64,000 nt of DNA. It comes from Chryseobacterium sp. SORGH_AS_0447 (GTDB lineage: Bacteria > Bacteroidota > Bacteroidia > Flavobacteriales > Weeksellaceae). Positions 43,583-54,823 of the stretch are shown piece by piece. Numbering within the stretch: the first letter of the stretch is position 1; each line of letters begins with the position of its first letter. Under the pieces are notes generated by a model. That model was not told where the DNA came from and did no database searches. It saw only the letters and a list, made by a program, of their open reading frames with translations. The position numbers and the translations under genes are program-made. The stretch covers positions 3,714,501 to 3,778,500 of the forward strand of contig NZ_JAUTAR010000001.1 of assembly GCF_030818695.1 (NCBI RefSeq), read 5' to 3'.

Positions 43583-46558
43583 TTAAAATTTAACATTAAG
43601 CTGAATCCCCACGGTTCTTGCCGTTGGCAGCTGTCCGATTTCGACGCCCGGAGTGATCTGGTTGTCATTCAGGGTAGCGGCTTCCGGATCAAAGAGCGGG
43701 AACTTCGTCCACATCCACAAGTTTCTTCCGAATAGCGCCAGGGTAAGATCGGTAAGTTTCAGCTCTTCGGTTACGCTTCTCGGAAAGGTGTAGGAAATAC
43801 GGGCATCTCTGAGTTTAATGAATGAAGTATCAAACGTATTGGTTTCCACGTTGGCCCTTCTGTAATAATCGGCGTAGTAAGCTGATAACAAAATAGGTTT
43901 CGTATTGGGCGAGAATGATCCGTCCGGATTCTGTACAACGCCGCTTCCGATAATCATCCCGTTCGGATTTTCTCTTCCTGCTAACGTATGCTCCAGTTTT
44001 CCCTGCTCGGTCATTTTATGATGAGACTGCGAATAGGCCATTCCTTTGTACTGACCGTCGAAGGAGAAGCTTACGGTAAATCCTTTATACCTAAACTCAT
44101 TCTGAAGTCCTGCTCTCCACTCCGGATAAGCGTTTCCGATTCTTTTCATCTGCGTCGGTTTTGCCGTCAATCCGTCTGTTGAATTGAAAATTACCTGCCC
44201 GTCCGGGGAATACATCAGCCCGTAACCGTACATATCCCCAAGAGAGCCGCCTACATAAGCATTAAAGTAAACGACCCCTCCTACGCTGCCCATTGTGTAA
44301 GGTTCGCCGTTGAACTCTTCAGGAAGCGAAAGGATTTTATTCCTGTTCATCGACCAGTTGGCGTTGATGGCCCAAGAGAAATTCTTGTTCTTTACCGGGA
44401 AAGCATTCAGGGTAACTTCCAGTCCGCGGTTCCTCACTTCTCCGGCGTTGATCACTTTGCTGCTGAATCCGGTTTCCCAAAGGGTCGGAATTCGTACGAT
44501 CTGGTCTTTGGAGTTGTTCTGGTAAGCCGTTACCGTAGAACTTATTCTGTTTTTCAGGATGCTGAAATCCATTCCCGCTTCGATACTGGTAATCATATTC
44601 GGACGAAGGTTCGGATTCGGATATAGAGAAGGTGATTCTACGGAACCCTGGAAATCGCTGTTGTTATAATATTTGATCAGCTGATAAGGATCTGAATCGT
44701 TTCCTACACGGGACCATGATGCTCTCAGCTTCCAGAAGTTGAAACGGTCGGAAGTCAGCTTGAAAATATCGGAAAGGATGAACGAGGTAGCCGCCGAAGG
44801 ATAGAAATACGATCGGTTCTGTTCCGGAAGCGTACTGCTCCAGTCGTTTCTCGCCGTAAGATCCAGGAATATTTTGTTCTGATAGCCTAGCGTTGCCAAA
44901 GCATAGGCACTATTCACCTGTTTATCGTTTGGCCTGGCAAATTTATTAATGTTCGAGATTCCGTTCGGTAAAGTATAAACTCCCGGCTTTAGAAGACCTT
45001 CCGCAATATAATCATTCATCACATATTCCATATAGCGGATATTGCCCCCGGCTGATGCGCTGAAATCGAAATCGTTGAATTTGTTTTTATAGGTAAACAA
45101 CACATCGTTGTTCATGTCCATCAGTTTCACATACTGCTCCCGGTACATTCCCTGAAGGTAGTTGGCGGAATTCCACGGTCTTTTCTGGGTACGGAGTTCA
45201 TTGGTAAGTTCCATCCCGGAGCGCACCATCACTTCAAAGTTTTTGGTAATTTTATAATTGAGATTTACGTTTCCGGTAATGAAATTCTTATCGACCCCAT
45301 TCAGCATTTCATAAGCGATGAGGTAAGGGTTGTCGATAAATGAACTGAACGGGTGAATCTGCTCCACCTGGTCTTTTCCGGCTTTCCAGATCGGCCGGTA
45401 CCATGAAAGGTCGACGTTCGGGTTTTGGAAAATCATGAAATAAGAAATCGATTGATTGCTGTATCCCGTTGCCGGAAGGTTGTCGCTTTTCGTCTTGCTG
45501 TAATTGAGCTTGATTCCGAATTTCAGCTTTTCATTTAATTTGTGATCAACGGAGAAAGCGGCCGTGAACCTGTCAAAACCGGTATTCGGCATCATCCATT
45601 CATTTTTAAGATAAGTTAAAGATGATCTGAAAGAGGTATTGTCATTGGAAGCTTCCAAAGCAATATTATTGGAGAAGGTCGCTCCGGTTTCCCAGAATCC
45701 TTTGATGTTGTCTTTGTAGGGTCTCCACAACTGACGCTCCTTACTTTGCCCTTCGATTGTGGGATCATATTGAAAATAGGATTGCCCGGCAAACTTAGGA
45801 CCGAAAGCACTGCTGGTAGATCCGGTGTTTACTCCGTCTGCCGATGCTCCGTAGGAATAATAAAAATTCCCTTTGGCATCTTTCTGCAATGTTCCCTGTC
45901 CGTACTCATACTGGTAATCCGGCCATTTTAATACGGTATCATAGCTGGAATAAGAGTTTAAAGTCACCTGTACCTTTCCTTTTTTGCTTTTTCCTGATTT
46001 TGTGGTAATCATAATCGCTCCGCCTGCTCCTCTGGATCCGTAGAGAGCCGATGCCGTGGCTCCTTTCAGTACCGTGATGGATTCGATATCATCAGGGTTA
46101 ATCGTATTGATCCCGTTTCCGTAATCGATCGGAAGGTCTGCTTTAGACCCTGCTCCGTACGCGGAAAAACCGGTACCGGTCGTATTGTTGTTCAACGGAA
46201 TTCCGTCTACTACGATCAGGGCATTATTCTGATCGGGATTCATGGAGATGTCTCCTCTCAGCTTGATAATCGAACTTCCCAACGGTCCGGCTCCGGCGGT
46301 CTGGATTTTCAGACCGGCCACCTTTCCTTCAAGTGCCTGCGACCAGTTGTTGTTCTGGGTTCTTAACAATTCTTCGGATTTAATGGTTTCTGCCACATAT
46401 CCCAATGACTTGTCGTGCCTTTTGATTCCTAAAGCCGTTACTACAACCTCGTCGATATTTTTGATGGTGTCTTTTTTGGCCCTCTGCTGGGCTGCCATTT
46501 CTACACTGACGAGTCCTAATAATGATAAGATGAGTACTTTTTGTGTTGCTTTACGCAT
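43583..46558 (-). CDS. SusC/RagA-family TonB-linked outer-membrane transporter
   Basis: 991 residues from ATG at 46558 (MRKATQKVLILSLL). Signal peptide ends near AAQQRAKKD, then the TonB-box-like DEVVVTALGIKRHDKSLGY and the plug (KVAGLKIQTAGAGPLGSS, LIVVDGIPLNNN, SITVLKGATASALYGSRGA, the SusC signature). A 22-strand barrel follows, ending VGIQLNVKF with a terminal Phe. Unlike many SusC proteins it lacks the N-terminal carboxypeptidase-regulatory domain; the plug starts about 30 residues after the signal. It imports a ligand bound by the adjacent SusD, energised by TonB. Head of the operon. Confidence 0.94.
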   Translation of the reverse strand: MRKATQKVLILSLLGLVSVEMAAQQRAKKDTIKNIDEVVVTALGIKRHDKSLGYVAETIKSEELLRTQNNNWSQALEGKVAGLKIQTAGAGPLGSSIIKLRGDISMNPDQNNALIVVDGIPLNNNTTGTGFSAYGAGSKADLPIDYGNGINTINPDDIESITVLKGATASALYGSRGAGGAIMITTKSGKSKKGKVQVTLNSYSSYDTVLKWPDYQYEYGQGTLQKDAKGNFYYSYGASADGVNTGSTSSAFGPKFAGQSYFQYDPTIEGQSKERQLWRPYKDNIKGFWETGATFSNNIALEASNDNTSFRSSLTYLKNEWMMPNTGFDRFTAAFSVDHKLNEKLKFGIKLNYSKTKSDNLPATGYSNQSISYFMIFQNPNVDLSWYRPIWKAGKDQVEQIHPFSSFIDNPYLIAYEMLNGVDKNFITGNVNLNYKITKNFEVMVRSGMELTNELRTQKRPWNSANYLQGMYREQYVKLMDMNNDVLFTYKNKFNDFDFSASAGGNIRYMEYVMNDYIAEGLLKPGVYTLPNGISNINKFARPNDKQVNSAYALATLGYQNKIFLDLTARNDWSSTLPEQNRSYFYPSAATSFILSDIFKLTSDRFNFWKLRASWSRVGNDSDPYQLIKYYNNSDFQGSVESPSLYPNPNLRPNMITSIEAGMDFSILKNRISSTVTAYQNNSKDQIVRIPTLWETGFSSKVINAGEVRNRGLEVTLNAFPVKNKNFSWAINANWSMNRNKILSLPEEFNGEPYTMGSVGGVVYFNAYVGGSLGDMYGYGLMYSPDGQVIFNSTDGLTAKPTQMKRIGNAYPEWRAGLQNEFRYKGFTVSFSFDGQYKGMAYSQSHHKMTEQGKLEHTLAGRENPNGMIIGSGVVQNPDGSFSPNTKPILLSAYYADYYRRANVETNTFDTSFIKLRDARISYTFPRSVTEELKLTDLTLALFGRNLWMWTKFPLFDPEAATLNDNQITPGVEIGQLPTARTVGIQLNVKF

Positions 46559-46574
46559 ATCCTTATTGTTTGCG

Positions 46575-46582
46575 CAAAAATA
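46575..46582 (-). promoter_or_regulatory. Putative -7 element upstream of susC
   Basis: On the minus strand TATTTTTG (plus CAAAAATA) fits TAnnTTTG, about 17 bases before the SusC ATG. No clear -33 box. Confidence 0.4.
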
Positions 46583-46842
46583 AAACGACAATATGAGTAT
46601 AGCTTTAACATGATTTTAACAGATATTAAAGAATTATTAAACGGTTTATTAATTTATGTTTAACAAGAATAGATACACTTTTGGTTAACAGCCCGTTAAA
46701 GCCGTTACGTATTTTTAATATGATAAGGTGGTTTTATTTACGTATTTTTATTGTCTTTTTATGAGATATTAAAATATACCACATGAATACCACGAAGCAT
46801 GCTTATATAGGAATTAATATGTATTTAACAAAACGAATTATG

Positions 46843-46885
46843 GGCTGGAAGAGGGAAGCTGGATGCTGAAAGTTTTTATTTTCTA
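46843..46885 (+). repeat. Interspersed purine-rich repeat, copy D
   Basis: GGCTGGAAGAGGGAAGCTGG followed by ATGCTGAAAGTTTTT. It lies in the 466-base space between SusC and the glycerophosphodiesterase gene, the rest of which is AT-rich without features other than the promoter and terminator listed. Confidence 0.8.
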
Positions 46886-46969
46886 CACAAAATCCAATAG
46901 GAATTAATCCCCTGATGATACTATTTTGTTATTAAATCCTATCTAAAATTCCGTTATCATATAAAAAAA

Positions 46970-46995
46970 CAGCCTGCCTCAAATGAGACAGGCTG
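46970..46995 (-). terminator. Terminator of the glycerophosphodiesterase gene
   Basis: AGCCTGCCTC (46971-46980) pairs with GAGACAGGCT (46985-46994) with one mismatch; a T-run follows on the minus strand. Confidence 0.8.
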
Positions 46996-47024
46996 CTTAT
47001 TTTTAAGGTTAAATATAACCGGAT

Positions 47025-47768
47025 TTACTTTTTAAGCTGATCCGGGATGTTGGTGGTGATAAAACCGATCCCCTGCTTTTTCAGTTCGTCGGCAACGGCT
47101 ATATCATTTACCGTCCAGGCATTGGTAATCAGTCCTAAAGCTTTTGCATCGGCAATCCAAGTCGGATTTTTCTGGAAAATGCTGTAATGATAATCGATCC
47201 CGTCCAATCCTTCATCTTTGATCTGCTCCGGAGAAAGCTCACCTTTCAGATACTGTACTTTAAAGGAAGGTTCAAGCTTTTTGATTTCCTTACAGATATT
47301 TAAGCTAAAAGAAATAAACTCACATTGGGCTCCCAGCTTCATATCCTTGATCATTTTAATCGTCTTAGCCGTCAACTCGTCTTCTTTTTCCTTTGTTTTG
47401 TCAGGCTTTATTTCAACGATAAGTTTCAACGCCTTATCTTTCTTTCCCTGTTTCAGATAATCTTTTAAGGTAGGAAAGTCTTCGCCGTTGGATAGTTTTA
47501 CTTTCTCCAGGTCTTTAAAATCGGTCTCGGAGATTTCCATTTTTGCGTGATGCTCGTCATGATTTACGACCAGAACCCCGTCTTTCGTCATCCGTACATC
47601 GAACTCGGAACCGTAAATCTTTAACTTCTGTGCATTCTCCAGCGACTTCAGGGAATTTTCCGTCGTCGGCGGCTGAGTCTGCCAGTACCCTCTATGGGCA
47701 ATAACTTGGGTTTGTGCCTTCATAACCACTGTGCTTAAAACTGCTAACCCTAAGATAAAATTTTTCAT
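47025..47768 (-). CDS. Exported glycerophosphodiester phosphodiesterase
   Basis: 247 residues. Signal peptide (NFILGLAVLSTVVMKAQTQ). GDPD TIM barrel: QVIAHRGYWQTQPPTTENS (His-Arg of the HRG motif and catalytic Glu/Asn), YGSEFDVRMTKDGVLVVNHD (ExD and the second His), LIVEIKPD near the middle and TNAWTVNDI near the end. The enzyme hydrolyses deacylated phospholipid headgroups to glycerol 3-phosphate and an alcohol, in the periplasm. It lies upstream of the SusC/SusD/phosphoesterase operon on the same strand with its own terminator, so functionally it may serve the same phosphate-scavenging purpose. Confidence 0.93.
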   Translation of the reverse strand: MKNFILGLAVLSTVVMKAQTQVIAHRGYWQTQPPTTENSLKSLENAQKLKIYGSEFDVRMTKDGVLVVNHDEHHAKMEISETDFKDLEKVKLSNGEDFPTLKDYLKQGKKDKALKLIVEIKPDKTKEKEDELTAKTIKMIKDMKLGAQCEFISFSLNICKEIKKLEPSFKVQYLKGELSPEQIKDEGLDGIDYHYSIFQKNPTWIADAKALGLITNAWTVNDIAVADELKKQGIGFITTNIPDQLKK

Positions 47769-47831
47769 ATTATAAATTAAATATTAAACTCAAAAGCTTT
47801 TCAACTTTCAGATAAAGGTAACCAAATTTAA

Positions 47832-47939
47832 GTGAATGGTCAATTTGCTTTGCAAGTCAATGGTGAATTTGATTAATTTACTTTTTAAAATTTCATTGTT
47901 AAACATTCACCATTCACTATTGACCATTCACCATTCACG
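47832..47939. repeat. Inverted pair of heptamer arrays
   Basis: GTGAATGGTCAAT (47832-47844) is the perfect complement of ATTGACCATTCAC (47919-47931), with further complementary heptamer units inside (ATGGTGAAT and ATTCACCAT). It forms a long potential hairpin between the receptor and glycerophosphodiesterase genes. Confidence 0.8.
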
Positions 47940-47942
47940 TTA

Positions 47943-50900
47943 TCAGAACGTGTACTTTGCTCCGATCTGGATCTGGTACGGATTTCCTGTTAACGGTTCC
48001 AGTCCGCTGGTATTCAGGTTATATTTAAACTGCTTGGTCGTCTGGTCAAATCCTGTAATTCTGTACAGCGACATATTGCTATAGGATTTGTTGACCCCCC
48101 ATTCTTTATTCAGCAGGTTGGCTACATTGAAGATATCCACTGAAAGTTCAAAGGCTCCGATCTTTTCAAATTTGATCTTCTTCGCCACCCGAACATCCCA
48201 TATTCCGTAGAAGCCGTTCTTTCCGCCGTTTCTTTCCGCAATTTTATTGTTGTAATCGGTAATGTAATTTTTCAGTGCCGTTCCAACTTCGGGATTATCA
48301 ATCAAAGTCTGGGTAAGGTTCGGGAAAATATAGGCCAGGTCATTGGAATCCACAAAATCCCCGTTTACATTTCCTCCCGCCAGTACGGAGAAACGGGTTC
48401 CGCCCATTCCTGCATATCTGATCCCGAGGGTAAATCCGGCAATCGTCGGTGAATTTCCGTAAATCACCACTTTATTCCTGAACTGGTTATCAGAATAAGA
48501 CATTCTCAGATTTCTCGGATCACTTGCCACTGGTGTGGATAATGTCGCCGAGTTGGCTACGTTTCCGTTGTAGGAAGTATTGTCCTTAATATCCGCCCAG
48601 GTATAACTCGCCGTAATTTCCCCGTCTTTCCAGTACCGGTAACTGGTATCCACTACAAAAGAATACTGGTTTACTTTTCCGTCGCTTACCAATTCCAATA
48701 CTCTTCCAAAGTTTTTGTTGATTCTTCCTTCTTTCCAGTTTAGAGTTCCGTTGGCGGCGATGGTTGCTGCCGGAACAAATACCCCTCTTCCGCCTTCATT
48801 ATCCAGCGTGAAATTGGGATTGGCCACCATATTCCTGTCGTAATAGAAATAGTTGTTTCTTCCCAAGGCCATGTAAGCGGCAACTCCTGCCCTGAATCTT
48901 TCGTTGAAGAAATGCGTGTAGGAAATATTTGCTTTATAAACTACCGGAATTTTTGCATCTTTTCCGGTATAATTGATGGTCGGAAGCTGATACTGGGAAA
49001 GGGTTGGAACTGTTCCGTAATCGTTTCGGTAGCTGATGAAATCCGGTTTCAGGCCGATTTGTGAAGGATTCACATCTACGGTTGCCAAATGTCTTCCATC
49101 AAATACCAAGTTATTGATGATCATATAGTTGTTGATGTCAGATGAGAAAATACCGGCTCCGAATTTTAAGAAGTCCTTATTTCCTTCATTGATGTTCCAG
49201 TCAAACTGGAATCTTGGCTGAATGATGAACGATTTGATCTGGTTATCGGTTCGGATTCCCATTTCATCATACAGCTTCTGGTTGAATCCGGCTTTAGGAT
49301 AACCGCCGTAATCCAATCGTAAGCCGGCCATTAAATCAAGTCCTTTAGCCACTTTCGTTTGGAGTTGACCGTATACCCCAAGGTTGTAAATATTCGATTT
49401 TACAGACGGGTCATCCATCAGAGGAACTTCCCTGTAAAACCGGTAAGCAATCTGGTTGTTGAAATTATACAGGTTATCGCCGGTCTGCGCAGGATTCTCC
49501 CTGAAATGAAACCTTCCGTTCACTTCACTTCCGTAAACCGATCTGGCCATGGTGTACATCAGATCCGCCCCGAAAGTATATTTAATTTTATCGGTATTAT
49601 AATATAAATTATCTACCAGCTGGAATACATTGTTTCTGAAGCTTTCCTGCGCGAAACGGTGTCCCCCGATCTGGATGTTGGTTGCCCTATCTTTTCCTTC
49701 GATACTCGTAACAATATTTTCCACAATAGCTCTCGGTACCGGATGTCCCAGCTGATCGTTCTGGTAACTGTCCTGGGACGTGTAAAGATACTGCGCCTTC
49801 AATTCATTGGTCATATTCGGCTTCAAGTTGGATCTCAACGTCAACAATAAACTGTTGTCCAGGTTTTTATCATTTCCATACGATTCAAATGCAGTGATGG
49901 CGGTGTTGTCTGCCAACCCGTTTTTATTTAAATCATAGGTAAAATTGTTTCTCAGCGTCAATAAGTTTTTCTCATTGATCTGCCAGTCTAAACGTAAAAA
50001 GGCAGCATCGGAATTTCTTACCTTATCGAAGCTTCCGAACTGAGGGCTGTTGGATACGCCGTATTTCGCTCTGGCAACATCTAAAAATTTATTTAAAGTA
50101 GCTGTTGTGGTGTTCAGTCTCAATTCATCTTCATGCGATTGGATGTCTGCGATCTGTAACGGCCTGGAATCCAGCTGGTGGTCCCATGCAACGAAGAAGT
50201 GCAGTTTATTCTTAATGATCGGCCCGCCTAAAGAAAATCCGAACTGAGAAGTTGAGAAATCCACATTTCTCTTATTCCCCCGGATGTCATAAGGACTCGA
50301 AAGCCAGTTGGTTCTCAGGTATTCCCAGGCACTTCCCGAAAATTTGTTGGTCCCGGATTTTGTAACGGCACTGATGGTTCCACCCCCGCTTCTTCCCAAC
50401 GTAACATCATATTGGTTGGTAGTTACCTTAAATTCCCGCACCGCTTCAATGGAAATAGAAAACGGGGCACCGCTTCGGCTTGTTGTTGCACCGGCGGAAG
50501 TCGGGTTTTTGGCCGTCATCCGCGTCAATGGTAAAGTTCGTAGAAGAACCCAGCTGCCCGGAAATACTCCCGTTTTTACCGCTAAGAGGAGAAAGTTCAG
50601 CCAGGTTGGCGAAATTCCTTCCGTTCACCGGCAAAATCCCCATATTTTTTGTGGTGATTGCGGTAGCGGCTCCTAAATTTCCGATCTTATTCTTCAGGTT
50701 TCCTATGACCACTACTTCTTCAATGGATTTTTCGTTGCCAAGGTCCATATTTACCGTTACCTGGTCTCCGAAGTTCACGTTGTAGCCTTCTCTTTTTTCG
50801 TCATTTACGATTACGGTGTAAGGGCCGCCTAAAGGAATTTCCTTGAAGATGTACTCCCCTTTGGAATTCGTTTCCGTTTCTGTTCTGAACCCTGTGGATT

Positions 50901-51048
50901 CATTAATGATCGTTACTTTCAGTTTTTCCTGCGGTGCTTTGCCGATACCGGTTACTTTACCGGTAATGGAAGCCTGTGTAGTTTGCGCATACGCCAGTGT
51001 CCCGAAACTCAGGAACAACAGTCCCAATACAATTTTTACTCTTTTCAT
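47943..51048 (-). pseudogene. Oar-like TonB-dependent receptor split by a one-base frameshift
   Basis: Two overlapping frames together give one receptor of about 1034 residues. The first (ATG at 51048 to about 50520) holds the signal peptide (LGLLFLSFGTLAYAQ), a carboxypeptidase-regulatory domain and the start of the plug, up to SSTNFTID. The second frame resumes at once with MTAKNPTSAGATTSRSG, EAVREFKVTTNQYDVTLGRSG and the barrel to a terminal Phe (IQIGAKYTF). The break is in GACGCGGATG (about 50515-50528); removing one base gives TNFTIDGM or TNFTIDAM. Without readthrough the gene is not functional. A sequencing error is possible. In intact form it would be an Oar-type outer-membrane transporter. 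Confidence 0.88.
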
Positions 51049-51260
51049 TTTTTTCAAATTAGCTGCATGCAAAGGTATTTTGAGTTTCAGGATCCTCTGT
51101 TTAAGGGAGTTTTAACATTTTTTAAATTATATAGGAACATTATGTTAAATAAATTTTAACAACAAATTTATCCGGTAGATACTCAGCCGGTTGAAATATG
51201 TTACGTCTTTTTAATTTTCTCAGAATGGGTAATTGTCTTATTTTTTACGTCGGATTTAGT

Positions 51261-51268
51261 TATTTTTG
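51261..51268 (+). promoter_or_regulatory. Putative -7 element upstream of ligA
   Basis: TATTTTTG fits TAnnTTTG, 20 bases before the ATG at 51288. The -33 element is not clear. Confidence 0.45.
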
Positions 51269-51272
51269 CTGA

Positions 51273-53294
<2,022 letters not shown>

Positions 53295-53316
53295 AAGTTT
53301 AAACAATATATCAATA

Positions 53317-53344
53317 AAGACTGTCTTTCACAAGGCAGTCTTTT
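53317..53344 (+). terminator. Terminator of ligA
   Basis: AAAGACTGTCTT (53317-53328) pairs with AAGGCAGTCTTT (53333-53344), with one G-U pair, followed by T-rich sequence. Confidence 0.85.
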
Positions 53345-53420
53345 TTATCAAAAATAATTACAGTCATAAAACAACTGCTTTTTTTCATGTACCTTTAGGT
53401 GAGAAGTAAAGATTTTAACA

Positions 53421-54065
53421 ATGGAATTTTTAAATGATCATTCGATTCAGAACGAATTGCTGCTTATTTTCATTTCCGTGGTTCTCGGAATCCTGATCGG
53501 TGCCGAACGCGAATACCGGAATAAATCAGCTGGGCTGCGTACATTTATCCTGATCTGTTTCGGCTCCTGCCTTTTTACGGTTCTTTCAATCAAGATCGGT
53601 GTGGATGATCCCGACCGTATTGCGGCCAACATCATTACCGGAATCGGTTTTCTGGGGGCCGGCGTTATTTTTAAGGGAGATAATAAGATCGATGGGATCA
53701 CCACGGCAACCACGATCTGGGCAACGGCTTCCATCGGGATGGCGGTAGGTTCCGGCTATGTTTACCTGGCCGTTTTGGGAACGCTGCTGGTGCTGATCAT
53801 TTTAAGCTCTCTAACCCGCTTTGAAAAGCTGATTGACCGGGAACATAAAATCCGGGAGTATACCATAGCAATTGCGGATTATCATGACCTGAGCCATTGT
53901 GAAGCTATCTTTAAGAAATACCAGCTGAGGTTCATGATCTCAAAACAGAAATACGAGCAGGGAAAACTGACTACTTCCTGGATCATTGTCGGAAAAAATG
54001 CACACCATCAGGCTCTCACGGAAACCTTAATGGAGGACAAAAAAATCATCAGTTATGAATTTTAA
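53421..54065 (+). CDS. MgtC/SapB-family membrane protein
   Basis: 214 residues. Four or five hydrophobic segments fill the N-terminal 140 residues: LLIFISVVLGILIGAEREYRNKSAGLRTF, with the conserved ExE/RxxAGLRT motif, then NIITGIGFLGAGVIFKG and GITTATTIWATASIGMAVGSG. The C-terminal 70 residues form a small soluble ACT-like domain. MgtC proteins modulate ATP synthase, magnesium or virulence-associated adaptation in other bacteria; here the physiological role is not known. Inner membrane. A bidirectional terminator separates it from the convergent NlpE-like gene. Confidence 0.93.
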   Translation: MEFLNDHSIQNELLLIFISVVLGILIGAEREYRNKSAGLRTFILICFGSCLFTVLSIKIGVDDPDRIAANIITGIGFLGAGVIFKGDNKIDGITTATTIWATASIGMAVGSGYVYLAVLGTLLVLIILSSLTRFEKLIDREHKIREYTIAIADYHDLSHCEAIFKKYQLRFMISKQKYEQGKLTTSWIIVGKNAHHQALTETLMEDKKIISYEF

Positions 54066-54070
54066 TAAAA

Positions 54071-54089
54071 AAGAGGCCTCAAGCCTCTT
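54071..54089. terminator. Bidirectional terminator
   Basis: AAGAGGC (54071-54077) pairs with GCCTCTT (54083-54089). T-rich sequence on both sides serves the convergent mgtC-like and nlpE-like genes. Confidence 0.8.
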
Positions 54090-54092
54090 GTA

Positions 54093-54575
54093 TTATTTCT
54101 TTTTAAATACATATAAATCCTTATTCGGACCGTCGATCGGCTGACCGCTCATATCCAGCTGGGTTAAGGTATTTTCGCCCACTTTGTATTTGTAATTGGA
54201 ATCTTTTCCTTTCAGGGTAATCACTTTTCCGGCGGCATCCCATTCAAAGCTTCCTTTGTCCTGATTTTTGGAGTTTCGTTCGAGGTATTCTTCGGTAATG
54301 CTGAAGGTTTTATCTTTATTTAATGTTAAATCCGTTTTTATTCCCGGGCAGTCTGCGCATGGGACCACCGCTTCGTAGGTGCCCGCCCAGTCCAAAGCAT
54401 TTTCGGACGTATCGCCTTTTGCTGAAGTTGTCGTATCGGTACTGTCAACAGGAGCCTGGATTGCCATCGGATCCGACTTTGCCGTGACATCAATTTCCGG
54501 ATTTTTATCTTTCTGGGTACAGGAAGCTAAAAGTGTAATGGCAGCCATGCCTAGTATTTGCATCGGGTGTTTCAT
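54093..54575 (-). CDS. NlpE-like copper-resistance/envelope-stress lipoprotein
   Basis: 160 residues from ATG at 54575 (MKHPMQILGMAAITLLASC); 13 codons upstream are open but poor. Lipoprotein signal with lipidated Cys after LLAS. The mature domain starts after a Thr/Ser/Asp-rich spacer with ALDWAGTYEAVVPCADCPGIKTDLTLNKD, which contains the CADCPG motif (CxxC) of the NlpE N-terminal domain, and ends KYKVGENTLTQLDMSGQ. In enteric bacteria NlpE senses envelope and surface stress; Bacteroidota lack the Cpx partner, so the role here is open. Convergent with the mgtC-like gene. Confidence 0.88.
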   Translation of the reverse strand: MKHPMQILGMAAITLLASCTQKDKNPEIDVTAKSDPMAIQAPVDSTDTTTSAKGDTSENALDWAGTYEAVVPCADCPGIKTDLTLNKDKTFSITEEYLERNSKNQDKGSFEWDAAGKVITLKGKDSNYKYKVGENTLTQLDMSGQPIDGPNKDLYVFKKK

Positions 54576-54684
54576 AATGAGTGATTTTGGTGTTGAATGC
54601 TTTTTCAGCAGCAAAAATTAAGCCGGGGGAAAACGAAAAATTCAAAATTCAAGGTTCAAAATTCGGGCTAAGGTTCGAGCTATA

Positions 54685-54716
54685 AACTTCCAGCATCCAG
54701 CATCCCTCTTCCAGCC
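54685..54716 (-). repeat. Interspersed purine-rich repeat, copy E (inverted)
   Basis: On the minus strand it reads GGCTGGAAGAGGGATGCTGG followed by ATGCTGGAAGTT, the same motif as copies A-D. It is in the intergenic region between the NlpE-like and S46 peptidase genes. Confidence 0.85.
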
Positions 54717-54823
54717 TTTCAATCCGAAGTCTAAATCGAGTTCAGTTCATCTGTAAATTTAACCCGGAACTTTAACCTCTTAAAGCTGAAATTTTCTTCG
54801 TAAATTGGGACAAAATTTTGATT

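Noticed and set aside
40390..46558. Classical polysaccharide utilisation locus
   Set aside because: SusC and SusD are present, but there is no glycoside hydrolase, lyase or sulfatase; the accompanying enzyme is a phosphoesterase.
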